Shown here: in pieces, positions 23,537 through 34,548 of the stretch | Position numbering within the stretch: the first letter of the stretch is position 1 | How the letters are laid out: each line of letters starts with the position of its first letter | Source: Undaria pinnatifida | Lineage: Eukaryota > Sar > Phaeophyceae > Laminariales > Alariaceae | Assembly (NCBI GenBank): GCA_012845835.1 | Contig: JABAKD010000013.1 | Coordinates: forward strand, 8,161,128-8,225,127 | Reading direction: 5' to 3' | Length of the DNA stretch: 64,000 bases | Made by a program: the position numbers and the translations under genes | The notes under the pieces: generated by a model | The model's database searches: none | Seen by the model: the letters and a program-made list of their open reading frames with translations, nothing else | What the model was told of the DNA's origin: nothing

Positions 23537-26500
23537 ATGATGATAATTATAACAATAATAATGATCATCATCATCTATTTGGTACTTGGGTCTTTTTCAA
23601 AAAGTATCTGGTGTTGTTAACGCAGAATCCGGACGACCGCAAACGGCCTCGGGTTACCCTGCCTGATGACAAACCATCGGGCCCTGGACTGATAGTGCTG
23701 GTAGCACAGCTTCGCCCTTTTATGACGAGACAAATTCTGCCTTAGTCCGGCTAAGACGCATGAAGCCGAGGGCTTACCTCCACGTTTCCTGTGGTTTTGC
23801 CGGGAAACTGCGATCCGGTCCCCGGAAAGCGTAGCGTGTAGGAATCGGGCGCGCCTGGCGGAATGTTTATCTCGAGCGAAGCCCGCTCGTGGATCACACG
23901 ATCGCCCTTACACCTATCGTGGACGGCACCAAACGATATAAACAAAACCTAACGTATTGCAGTGTGACCCAACAGCGCAAATGTTGGAGGTGTCTCTATT
24001 AGGAGCAGGAACGGGCGTCGCTATTAAATTTAAGAGTAGGAACGGGTGTCTCGATTGAGAGTGGGGAGCGGTGTCTCTATTGAGAGTAGGAAGGGATGTC
24101 TCTATTGAGAGCAGGAAGTAGAGTGGGAATGGTGAATAGTGTTCCGTCTCGAAAAGGGTGAGTGGTCATTGATTGGTCGAAAGACTAACGCAAGCATCAT
24201 ATATATTGTGAATGTTTATGGGTAATCGACTTTGAAGCTGGCGCTGCGCATTGGAAGATGGAAAACATGCCAGATAGCAAAAATGAGTACACCCTTTCTC
24301 CATAATTCCTTCCTCTCACCCGCATTTTCCCCACCCCCGCCGCCCCCCACAGGTCTTTCCTGTAAAAACCCCAGTTGGAAGTTTACGGATCCGTACCGTT
24401 CGATTGCGCGGTTGCATTGGAGAGTTAAGTCGCCGAACTGGGATATGTTGCTTGTAGGGTGCTTGCTATCCACTACAAATATCTTGCTTGTTGGTGGCGT
24501 GGCAAAGTAGTGTAGTGGGTAGCGCATGTGACCAACAAGAGTAGGCGTGGGTGAATTGGATAACGGGGAATGGAAGAGGACATTTTCACGTTGCATAAAG
24601 CGCTACTTTTTGTTTTAACTCGTGGGGATCAGTCCTGCGGGGTTGATGGATCCGGATGTACCCGCGGACGGGGTCATTATGTGTCATGGTAATAGCTTAT
24701 CCATAACATGTACCAGGTATTATTCATCAGTCCCTTTGTCATCTAACGATGTGTAGCGCTTGTTCCAATCATGTCATACCTCATCAAACCGGAAATAAAT
24801 CCAAAGCCCAGTGATTTTCAATCAGGCCTCGGGGCCTGATCATAACGATAATACCTAAAAAGGGTAATCTATCATTTCGTAGCCAATTGCTTCACTTTAT
24901 CCCCAACAGAGAAGTCTTGACTTGCTTTTGTTTCGTCACATTGGTGACGGTGTCGCTCCGCCTAGGCGTGTACTAGTGGGGACAACCGCCATTTTTCGTG
25001 GTGTATGCCACCATCGTAATGTACAAATGCGTTCGGCATGGCTTGACTGTAGCTCGTGTCCACCGAGTATGTGGCTGCTTAGTAGGGCCATTTTTATGGA
25101 AGCGCTGTTCCTGTTTTTTTCTCTGTTTCTTTTCGAGAAAAACAGACAAAACAGAAAAAAAGAAGGAAGCTTAACAGATAGAAAAACAAAAATCAGAAGC
25201 GCTTGCCTGGGACATGCGCTCCCTTTCTTCGGTACCTCTCCAAACCCATGGCAGCGAGAACAGGTAGTCCTTAAAGTCTGCTTCACCTCGTGGCTATGCT
25301 CGTGGCTAACGCAAGAAGTTCCTGGCTCCGGTGACGCGCTGCATTCAAAGTGGGCACACGTCGGAGATATCAGATCCCGATTCATGATCTATGCCTCAGA
25401 GCAGATATATCCCTGGCTGATATGATCTGCATGGCCTACGTTTTTTTTTTTCCGGGCGCGGCCATAGGACTTTAATGGAGTCTATAACACGTTTCCTGGG
25501 TTGGATATGTGCTACACAAATCCTGAAGAAGATATAACACGACGACAACAGCCATTTCGTGCACTTCACTTTTAGTTTCGCGATCATGGGCCGATTTTTC
25601 TTGTGTGTGAAGTTGCAGGATAAATCTGAGGTTCTGCGAGCAGATTGACCTCGTGTGGCATTACGTGCCAGGCAGTAGAACACCACCGGATAGGAGTCAT
25701 TGGACACCGTAGCCCACATCCCACAGGTATAGTATCAGATTATCCAGATCGTGATCTGTCCGATGTGTCAAGGTGTCCACACGTAAGGGAAGATCAGATA
25801 GATCACTGAGCATTAGAGCATATCTAGGTGAAGCAGATTGTGACCTGACAGCTGTGGGATATGTGCAAACATTCTTTTGAGTTTTTCCTGCCCTCCGTCA
25901 AAGTGTGGAATGTGTGTCAGCAATCGTTTCGTTCACTTGAGCGTTGTTTATCTCGCCTGACACTGCCTGTGCCCAGCTCCAAACAGCTCAGACACAAAGA
26001 AACAAGGGCACAGCTTGACGTTCAGCACATCAGCGTGCACCAAGGTTCACAGCAAATCTCGCATATAGCATAACCTATCTATGTGCTAGGCCGAGGTGGC
26101 TACTCATGTAGTCATGGCCACGACAAACAACTTCAGAAAAGGACAAAAAATCCCTGGCCTCTTACCTGCAAGTTTTACACGGGCGCATATCACTTTCAGG
26201 GGCACCTTTGCCGTTGCACACTGGACAGAGCACCCCTCGGCTGTAGAATATCGTTTCCTTCAGACCTGAGCAGCGGTTGCACACAATTCGAAAGGATTTA
26301 CGGCATGGCAATGAGGTTTTGTTTTTGCCGGGTGCATACAGTACCTGCAGAAGATCTCGCAATTAAGTGAGGGAAGCAGGAGTGCTTCTAAGGAGTGGAT
26401 GAATCAAATGACCACGAACCTTTGAAGATATGCTTCGAAGTATATATAGACTATACTCCGAAGTATATGTATTTTATATGTTATCCTCTCCGTGTACCAG

Positions 26501-29500
26501 ATAGATTGCATACTACTGATAACAATGAACCTCCGTAGTACTGTTTCTGCAGCGTGGTGTCGCAAAGCAAGTTACCCTTCAAAACGTGCGAGAGGTCGTA
26601 GACCACTTGCAGATGCATCGTCGGCACCTCGCCCCCAGGCAGGCCTGGCGTTCCAAAGGTCAACCCGATTTCTCCATCACGGAAAGCGTTTGTCAGGTGG
26701 AATGGATCCTTGGCTGGGTGAAGACTCTCTCCCGCAGTCAAAGGCAGCTGGTTTCGCGGTCTGACATTGAACCTGAGAGGTGGTCAAGCACAATCCGCAT
26801 GCGTTTGTTATTTTGGTACGGGGAGTACAACACGAGCAACTCTACGCCTACTGATCGCAGCGCGGATAGAGGGATGTCCATGAAAAAGCCAAAAGTCGAC
26901 TCCGCTATGTGGGGAAGGAGGGGGGACGGGGGTGTACTCATTCATGCATGGCCGTAGTTGTATGAAATTTTGACCCTTGCATACAATGCCGGGACGGAAA
27001 ACGTAGGGTTTTCGCTGACCAGGCGGGCATCGGGTGCACCAAGCTCGAAGAGCCGTGAGAATGTTTTGGGAAATCGTATGAAGGGAGAGCCGCATCTTAA
27101 AAAGAACCATCTGTGAGGTGGACTTCGGCACGTTGTGCATACTTTCTGGCATGTGAAGGTTAGCTTCGAACAAACTACTGTTTTTCTGGCATGGCCACTT
27201 CCAGAGACGGCACCCGGTACGCTATGCAACTGTCTATCGTGGGTGCCTACGACAAAGCCTACGGTGGGGGGGGGTAACCCCTTTTTTTCACGACCATGTT
27301 TCTGTCAGTGAGGCGCGAGTGACTCTGTGTCTTACTGACACAAACACTTCAGGCGAATTGCTTGCTCCAGCGTAGCTAACCAGCCAGTCCATTGCGGATT
27401 CACATCGCAAAAGTCACAACAGCACGAAAACCTAAGACCGCAAGGAACGGGGACGTCACTCGCGCGAGTAACGCCGAGCAACTGCAAAACACTGCAAAAA
27501 CAGGCCCCCAAAACAACGCCACATCCCTATCGCAGGTTTGGTGCAAGTTAAGCCGCGATATCATCCCCTTGCTGGGAGTTAAGAACCTCCACGTCGCACA
27601 GTATCATCTAACTCGATCACCGTCAACGGTGTTGTAAACTAAAGCGAGCCGGGGGCGGGGGGGGGGGGGGGGGGGGGGGATACTCGTTTCATGCATAGCC
27701 ATCGTCGTATGACCACAGGCCCTCGTATCCTTAAAATTCCCGGACGGGAGCACGTCGGATTTTCACCGACTAAGCAGACATCGTGTGCACCAGACGCGAA
27801 TCGCTGGGGGGCGCATACTCATTTGCTGCTTGCCCGAGTCATTGGTCGTTCAAGGGAGATTATCACTTTTCACCACCCGGGTCGGGGCTACGTAGAAGTA
27901 CAGCATGGAAGAATGCACGAGCGGCGTTCCTCATTGTTGCCATCCTTGGCTTGGACTTTCGAAGCACACAACAGCCTATCCTAGTAGCGCATGGAGTAGC
28001 AGTTTTTTTAAAAACCAACCTGTTGGGACGTCCTCCCGCATGCGAAAACAGCATAACAGATCGGTTGTTTTCCCGAATCTCCTCCAAAATCCTGAATCCC
28101 GTTTCGTTCCTGATAACGACAACCGGCATGTCGACCTTTTTGGCCGAAGGACGAGCGAATATCGGCGACAGCGAGAAGTGCTTACCGGCGGCCCTAGGTA
28201 AGGGTGGAAAGGGCGGAAGCTGAATAGACGAAAACGAGCAAACGGCGGCAAGGTACGGGGGGTGGGGACTTACTCGTTCGTGCGGCGGGGGGGGAGGGCC
28301 ATGTTAAGAGGGGCATGTTAAGGGGGGGCGTACTCATTTGTTGCTTGCCGTAGTCACTTGGCCATTGACCACGCATTTCATTCGACACGGAACACCGTTC
28401 TTACTCCTAATAGAGACACTCCCATCGCAGGGGGGGGGGCATGTTAAGGGGGGCATACTCATTTGTCGCTTGCGTTGGACATGTGGCAAACCATTAATCT
28501 TTCCTTTCGACACGGGGCACCGTGTCCTATTCCTAGTAGACACCTCTAAAATTGGGCGCTCATCCCTTTTTGTCCACATGTTACACCAAAATTAGCGTTT
28601 TCCCTTCTCTTATCCCCACGCTGTTTCGCGTTGTGTGGCCGCCATCTATCTCCTAGCAGGTGAGCCGGTTGGATTTGGTTAAGCACTAGACATGTAAGCG
28701 ATAGTGTCGATCATGATGACAAACACGGTCATTGCTACAGACCACTTATAACAAAAGGCATGTAACAAACACAAACGTGTGGAGTCCAGAATGATATTGA
28801 TCTATGATGTTTTTTTTTTTCCTCACACTTGCACTTTTCAGCTTCTGGGCAACCCGTGGTCACAGGTGTCGTCCCTTCTCCCCCCCGGCTCTTGCCTTAA
28901 ATTTTTATCGCGCACAGGGTTCAGCAATCCCATTGCTCGTCGATTGTCCATCGAGTGTTGCTGTATACAGGTCCGTCGCAAACCCCTTTGTACGGGGTGT
29001 ATTGAAGGGAAACTATAGTACTACTGGAGCTTTCGGTGTGAAAATCACTTACAAGCACAACCGTGATTGGTGCGCGGTTATTGTGATGTATGAGTCCACC
29101 AATCACAGAGGTCCGTCGTAAAATGCTGTGTTGAGGGTTTTTAAATGCAACTTCGTATCATTGCCTTACCGTGTGCACATGCATGCAGCTGCCGCAAATA
29201 TCGTATATTTTTTTCACCTTGGATTGGTTTGAAGATCGATGTTAAATTCAAAAGGGAGGCGAGCGTTCGTCCAACCTGTTGATGTCCCCGACCGTGCGAA
29301 AGGGTGTAAAACAAAACAGTATCGTACTCCGGTCGGCTCTATACCAGTACTTCGAAGTTTGATACCTCCCGCGTAAAACGCACAAGCAAGGGGTGGATAT
29401 GACACCCCGGTGATGACCACACTTGGCCCCGACCAACGCTACGGGTATTATAGTATTATACATACGAATAGTATTATACTTTCCGTCTCCTGACTATCCC

Positions 29501-32500
29501 GAATACAAAACGCCATACTATTAATACAAAAACGGTCAACTATCCATTTGAGGTGGGTAATTACGGCCATTCCAAGGCCGTGCCACAACATATTTCCATT
29601 ACCCCTCGTGTGGCTCTGTACCTCACCAAAAGTGAACGCTACGTATGTTGCGGCGCAGCAGAGAAAAAAAAAAGATAGCGGTGTTTATCGCGAAACCGAC
29701 AACCACAAACTACAAAAATCTTGAGGCCGGAAAGAAATTGGGTAGCCACTCGCGCTGCTCATAACAGGGACTCTACACTTAACCTTGGTCCTTCGTCGGC
29801 ACAGTATCACACAGCACCACGCTGTACTCGTACACCATCATACAGTGCTCGTTTATTATCACACAGTACTCGTACACTATCATCCGTGTCAAGGGAGACG
29901 GCTCACCTGGCCGTCTAGTATGTACAACACCTCCGCGCCGCGCCGTGCCGCGTTTCGGGCTTTAACGTGCGGCAGACAACCTCCCCTGAGAAAACGAGAG
30001 TCAACCACGTCGCGCGTGAATCGCATGATGATATTCGAGTCACATTACCATATATGATGTTTTACATGCGCAGGAGATCGTCGGCAAGATTGAGAAACCC
30101 AACGTAATCGAGGTCCCGCGTTGGTGCGGTACCGTTGAGTGCCGGGCCCCAAGTTAGTGCGGTGATTCTCGTTTGCCAAGACCTCGTCCTACAGAGTAAC
30201 GCACTATCAACACTATACCGTGATAGTTCGGAGTTCCACTTTAGTGCGGGTTTTGCCATCTGCCAAGGCACCGCACTATTGAGAGACCACGACTGCACTG
30301 CTGTAGCTCAATTTTTCAAGCCAAAACACTTGCATTCATTGATAACTTCCCCTTGTTGATGACCTAAAATCGGATCTGTTCTACAGTAGGTTTTTGTCGG
30401 TGTTCGCTTGTCACGGCGTGATCGACGTCCGTTAACGCACATATATAAGCGGGGGTAGGGAAAATTTATCAACTCATACCTGATACTGAAAAACATCAAG
30501 AAATGGACTAATTTCGATCTTCGAAAGAGACGATAACACATCATACCTGGTATACCTTCACTCTCAGGATAAGATAGAAGTGGGGAGGTGAAATGCTTAT
30601 CTACGTTAATTCATACGTGGTACAAAACAAAACGGGGCTTTTCGCGGGTCATGACCCGACCCGCGGGCCGGGTCAGGAGGTTTTCAAAACCTCACGGGTC
30701 GCGTCGGGTCGGGTCAGGAGGTTTTGAAATCTCACGGCTCTGGTCGGGTCAAGAGGTCTTGAAATCTCACGGGTCGGGTCGGGTCGGGTCGGGTCGGGTC
30801 GGGTCGGGTCGGGTCGGGTCGGGTCGGTTCGGGTCTGGTCGGGTCGGGTCGGGTCTGGTTGGGTCGGGTCGGGTCGGGTCGGTTCGGGTCGGGTCGGGTC
30901 CGGTCGGGTCGGGTCGGGTTAACAGGTCTTGATATCTCGTGGGTCGGGTCGGGTCGGGTCATGACCCGCGAGATACGGGTTGTGTCCTGGGTCAAGCCCC
31001 TTTGATCCGAGTGTTGTTTTCTCCCGACCCGCGGGTAAGACCGGTAGATCTGATCCGCGGTTCCAAAACGTCCAACCCTTATTATTTTCCATCCAAGGGT
31101 CTCTGTGGTTTTGATACTCCTTTTAGATCATATTCGTACGTTAGAACACCGCCAGCTTCATGTACTCATGTCCACATGTATCCATATCCATTACATGCAG
31201 GTCACATATCATTGCGGGGTACAATAACGCAGATTAAATAGTTTTTGTAGAGTCAACCGGTGGGTCGGGAGAAAAAATCTCACGGGCCAAGGTGACCCTG
31301 CCCGCGACATGACCTGCTCTTACGGGTAATTCGGAGCCTGTCGGATCGGATCGGATCGCGTCAGGAGGTGTTGAAACTCTCACGGGTCAGGTCGGGTCGG
31401 GCCGTGAGGTTTTGAAATCTCACGGGTCGGGTCGGGTCGGGTCGGGTCGGGTCGGGTCGGGGTCGGATCGGGTCAGAAGGTTCTTGAAATATCACGGGTC
31501 GGGTCGGATCGCCTGACCTGACCCGACCCGACCCGACCCGCGAGGTTTGACCTGACCCGTGAAAAGCCCTGAAAAAAAGCAAGAACTCAATTAGTTACCA
31601 TCTTCGAAGGAGACAACTACAACATACATGAAAAACTTTCACGCTTAGGATGAGATAGAAGTGTGGGGTTGAAACACTTACCTACATTACAAAGCGGCGG
31701 TGGTGAAATTCAACGATTTTATACTACCCGGTACAGATAATAAAAGACATCCATTAATTTCGATGTTCGAGCGAGACGATGAATTACCCAGGGTGTGGGT
31801 GATAGGGTGATAGGACGATAGACGATACTGTTCTGGTTATCTTGGTATGCTGTATGTGTGGCATGTGGTATGTTATAATGTGTGCTACCGGGGGGGTGAC
31901 ATGGAGCATATTAATTAATACCACCCACTACTGTAACGAAAAGACATGAATCAATTTTTACGTTCAGGGGAGACGATATAGATAGCAATCGTAGCGGCAG
32001 ACGTCTCGGGTTTTGGACATAGCCGCTTACCTGGAGATCAGCAGTGCATGTCCGCTGGCGTTGAGCGATGGCACATCCGTGCAGTGCTCCAGTGGTTCCG
32101 CAACCATCAAGGGAAACACATAATCGGCGCCAGCTGTGGCAAAGGGAGGAAGGTCACTCCCTAACGTTGCCTGTGTGCATTCTAGGGCATGTACTTCTTC
32201 TTCAGTGTCTCCCTCGATTGTTGCGTAGCAGGACGATGCTGCTTCAGGCTGCGAGCCGGCTCGTTGTACCCGTAACACATCGTCAATGTTGTAGAGTTGA
32301 GGTTCCGGTGTTGCTTCGGCCCGTCGGCGTATCTTGATGTTAACCCTGCCCTGTGTCTCGAGCAAACGCTGTATGTTATCTAAAGACCACTGACGGATAT
32401 CCACCCCTGCCACGGTCGTGACGACGTCTCCCGCCCGCAGTACAAGGGAGGCAGCGCTCTCGGGTACTACCCTGTGTCGACAAGGCGAAAGCGACAGGCG

Positions 32501-33703
32501 CTACGTTTCATAAGGTATATTTGTACACGTGCACCAGACGGTTGCCTCGCAGCAGGGCTTTTATACATCACTATCAATGAGCTGGCCGCTGTGATAGCTC
32601 AGCGCTTATGGTGTAGTCTATATCTAACAGTGTACAACGATGGAAGAATCCTGCCGGATCCGGCGATGTGACGAGTAAGACCATCCACATCCACTAGACT
32701 ATTGTGGAGAGACATACTTTGGGTGCCTACCTTTCGACCACAGCGCCCCGCCCTCTTCTTTCGCTGACCAGGTGGACCCCGACACCAGTGGTGCCCCTGG
32801 TTGCAGAGGACATCGCACACGGTACGTTATATGCTCGCAACTGGTATAGTCTACATAAATTAGTCGAGACGACAAGAAGCACAACGAAAACAGGGTACGA
32901 ACTGAATACTGATACTGAATACCCGTGGTACGGTGTATGGCTCAGGGCTAGTCTAATGCAACGCTTTGTGAATTGCGAGGGTTCCCCTGGCTCATCTTAT
33001 CGACTACATACCGTGTTTTCATATTAAATAGTATCACACATGGCTGCCAGATCCTGCTGCTGACTGTAGATTGAATTAGCAGGGATAGCTTCGGGATAAC
33101 AGGACGACTACTCTTCTTACCAGGCATGTTTCAGTCGGGATACTCTACAGTGCACCTGCACTAGACCTACTGCCAAGCTACTGCAGTAACAAAAAGCAGG
33201 GTCTGTAAAAATAGTACGAAAGGCAGGCTGATTTCCACAGGAGCATAATAAGTCCAGGGCCCGACATACTGAAGTTGTTAGACTAATAGTGTAGAGTGCA
33301 TCTTCTCTCAAATAGGAAGCCCAGCCCGGGTCAGTATTTAAGTTTCTTGCTCGTGGGTCTCCTGTACTGTGTATTCCTCGAGACGCAAGATCTACATACA
33401 GTAGTTAGTTGTGCGTGGCCAATGCGGTATCACTACTTGTACAATACACAGTATTTATCTGAGTATTATGAGGTCTATACGAATGCCACGTAGATTATAC
33501 TTCAGCAAGGATAGCAGCAGTTGGTCCGGCTACTGTATATATCAGCAGTGGTGATGCGAACTCTGTCATTCGAGACACGACACCTACTACTGCACGCACA
33601 AACGGTACCTGGTCAACGCGATATCCACCTCTGAGTCCTGGTTGTTTGCGTCGTGGGCGGCGCATAGGATACCCAGAGAGACGGCCGTCAAGAAGCGCCA
33701 CAT
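21797..33703 (-). CDS. Secretory PDZ-PA-DnaJ-C protein (J-domain-less DnaJ-like chaperone), ten exons
   Basis: Exons, 5' to 3' on the minus strand: 33703-33609, 32796-32731, 32471-32031, 29985-29907, 28219-28020, 26772-26576, 26355-26166, 23913-23778, 23012-22860, 22078-21797. Phases agree at every junction; the product is 612 residues. Residues 1-17 are a signal peptide (MWRFLTAVSLGILCAAH). Residues 26-104 form a PDZ domain (GVGVHLV; VVPESAA; LRAGDVV). Residues about 150-290 form a PA domain (RGGCLPHVKARNAA; VDMPVVVIRNETG). Residues about 343-590 match DnaJ C-terminal domains I and II, with CNRCSG, CPVCNGKG and CKTCRCKGD in the zinc finger, INIPPGAPDSYTLRF, VGFTRDVHLLNG and a final FGSMFLTCNVVFPETM. 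No J domain with HPD was found in the chain or upstream. Several N-x-S/T sites fit an ER location. No KDEL-type tail. Weakest junction: exon 6/7 (AAGG/gtaact to GCGAG/AT). Confidence 0.78.
22630..22835. repeat. GGGTC-rich dispersed element (copy 2), inside the chaperone's last intron
   Basis: Starts GGCTTTTCATTGGCCATGACCC and ends GACCCGTGAAACGCC, with GGGTC pentamers and TTCGAAATCTCGCGGG between. Same family as 4905-5090, 30630-30990 and 31255-31570. It lies about 25 bp from exon 9. Confidence 0.6.
23488..23532 (+). repeat. (AAC)15 microsatellite
   Basis: Fifteen perfect AAC units followed by a short GAT-rich tract, inside intron 8 of the chaperone gene. Reads as poly-Asn in one frame but has no coding context. 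Confidence 0.9.
23985..24125 (+). repeat. Minisatellite, unit about 27 bp (GTGTCTCTATTGAGAGTAGGAACGG)
   Basis: About five imperfect copies in tandem in intron 7 of the chaperone gene, just upstream (on the minus strand) of exon 8. Confidence 0.65.
26925..27060 (+). repeat. Dispersed repeat TACTCATTCATGCATGGCCGTAG, copy 1
   Basis: A poly-G tract leads into GTGTACTCATTCATGCATGG, then GGGACGGAAAACGTAGGGTTTTCGC, then GACCAGGCGGGCATCGGGTGCACCAAG. Copies with the same order are at 27665-27800 and, on the minus strand, about 37630-37765. Here and at 27.7 kb it lies in intron 5 of the chaperone gene, explaining why long frames at 26.8-27.2 kb are not exons. Confidence 0.65.
27657..28480 (+). repeat. 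Cluster of poly-G plus ACTCATT modules
   Basis: A run of 23 G (27657-27679) precedes ATACTCGTTTCATGCAT. Shorter G runs precede GCATACTCATTTGCTGCTTGC (about 27805), GGACTTACTCGTTCGTGC (about 28266), GCGTACTCATTTGTTGCTTGC (about 28328) and GGCATACTCATTTGTCGCTTGC (about 28452). The module therefore recurs five times within 0.8 kb. Exon 5 of the chaperone (28020-28219) lies between copies. Confidence 0.6.
28805..28965 (+). repeat. Dispersed repeat, copy 1 of 2
   Basis: CTTTTCAGCTTCTGG.CAA.CCGTGGTCACAGGTGTC, then TCCCCCCCGG.TCTTG, then GGGTTCAGCAATCCCA and TGCTCGTCGATT recur in the same order at 45245-45425. This copy lies in intron 4 of the chaperone gene; the other is intergenic. Confidence 0.65.
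30630..30990 (+). repeat. GGGTC-rich dispersed element (copy 3), long pentamer array
   Basis: Starts GGCTTTTCGCGGGTCATGACCC and contains AGGAGGTTTT.AAA.CTCACGGGTC spacers and a nearly pure (GGGTC)n array at about 30773-30920. It ends CGGGTCATGACCCGCGAG. All frames are open through the pentamer, giving artificial Gly-Arg-Val-Ser or Pro-Asp-Arg-Thr repeats on the two strands. Confidence 0.75.
31255..31575 (+). repeat. GGGTC-rich dispersed element (copy 4)
   Basis: Same spacer words (TCACGGGTC..GTCGGG and AGGTTTTGAAATCTCACGGG) and pentamer array (about 31420-31465), ending GACCTGACCCGTGAAAAGCCC. Only about 270 bp from copy 3; both sit in intron 3 of the chaperone gene. Confidence 0.7.
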
Positions 33704-34548
33704 ACGTACATTACACGCCAATGAGCGCCGAGGAATTCAATCAATGAATGGTGTGGTCAGGTCCACGGAGAACACGTGTGATATGTGCTTTGTCCCCGAC
33801 CCCCGCTGGCACAGCATGCACAGCCATCGAAGCCTGAAATTACCTGGTTCCTTTACGTAGTCTTCAGTCGCGACAAGATCGCAAAGATCCAACCGTTATT
33901 ATTGAAATACCAGATACCTGGTGATAATTTGCACGTAGCCGTCTGTCAGATCTGATTGGTCATACACACGCCAGTCAGCCAATAGACTAGACTATTAGTC
34001 TAGACTAAAGTCAATAATGGGGAAAAAAACATGCCATGCATTCGCCGACGGCGGTATCTACTACCAGGGTATCTACTAAGCTGTAAGCTAACAACCTTCT
34101 ACTGCTGCATATTACTATGGTAATATAACCTTGAAACTAGCACTACTCTGCTACTGCAGTACTACAGTAGTTCTACGTACAGTAGTAGCGGTATCCCATA
34201 ATACCAAGGAGATAATGGATTTCCGGCTTCTGACCGGCAAACGCATGGCTATGCACTGTTCTTTGTACTTTGTGATGGTGAAGTGGTGTACTCGTACACA
34301 ACAACCAACCGTGTACTGGTATGGTACGTGTATGGCATGATCCGATGATCCGCTGTTGCTTTGTTCCGTTTCGCTTTTCCGTTTCACAAATTGACAGTCC
34401 CGCCGTCCCGCACGAGCACGTAGCCGCACGCTCGGCGACGGGAGTGTCACATTCTCACTCTAACACGCTCTCTATGTGGATATTATAACAAAACGTCTGG
34501 GCAGGCTTCCACTCTTGGGCCAGCCCTACCGTACGAGCAACTAGGAGC
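33704..34548. promoter_or_regulatory. Divergent promoter between the DnaJ-like and PDI-like genes
   Basis: The 845 bp separating the two start codons must hold both promoters and 5' leaders. Two CCAAT boxes in opposite orientation lie close together: ATTGG at 33955-33959 and CCAAT at 33979-33983. They are followed by an imperfect palindrome around 33985-34006 (GACTAGACTATTAGTCTAGAC). Paired CCAAT boxes are common in bidirectional promoters and in ER-stress-responsive promoters. I saw no complete ERSE (CCAAT-N9-CCACG). Role inferred from position and motif only. Confidence 0.5.

Noticed and set aside
24640-24665. CATCCGGAT on the minus strand as a possible HPD motif of a J domain
   Set aside because: Surrounding translation lacks J-domain helices and it lies downstream of the zinc-finger exon, in the wrong order.
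26775-26941. Minus-strand stretch reading HIAESTFGFFMDIPLSALRS... next to chaperone exon 6
   Set aside because: It ends exactly at the exon 6 acceptor, its frame cannot be joined in phase to the PA exon or to exon 6, and the adjoining upstream sequence is dispersed repeat. Treated as intron.
26808-27229. Long minus-strand frames upstream of chaperone exon 6
   Set aside because: They overlap a dispersed repeat also present at 27.7 and 37.7 kb and match no domain.
30588-30995. Open frames of 87-114 codons on both strands
   Set aside because: Translations of the GGGTC pentamer array only.
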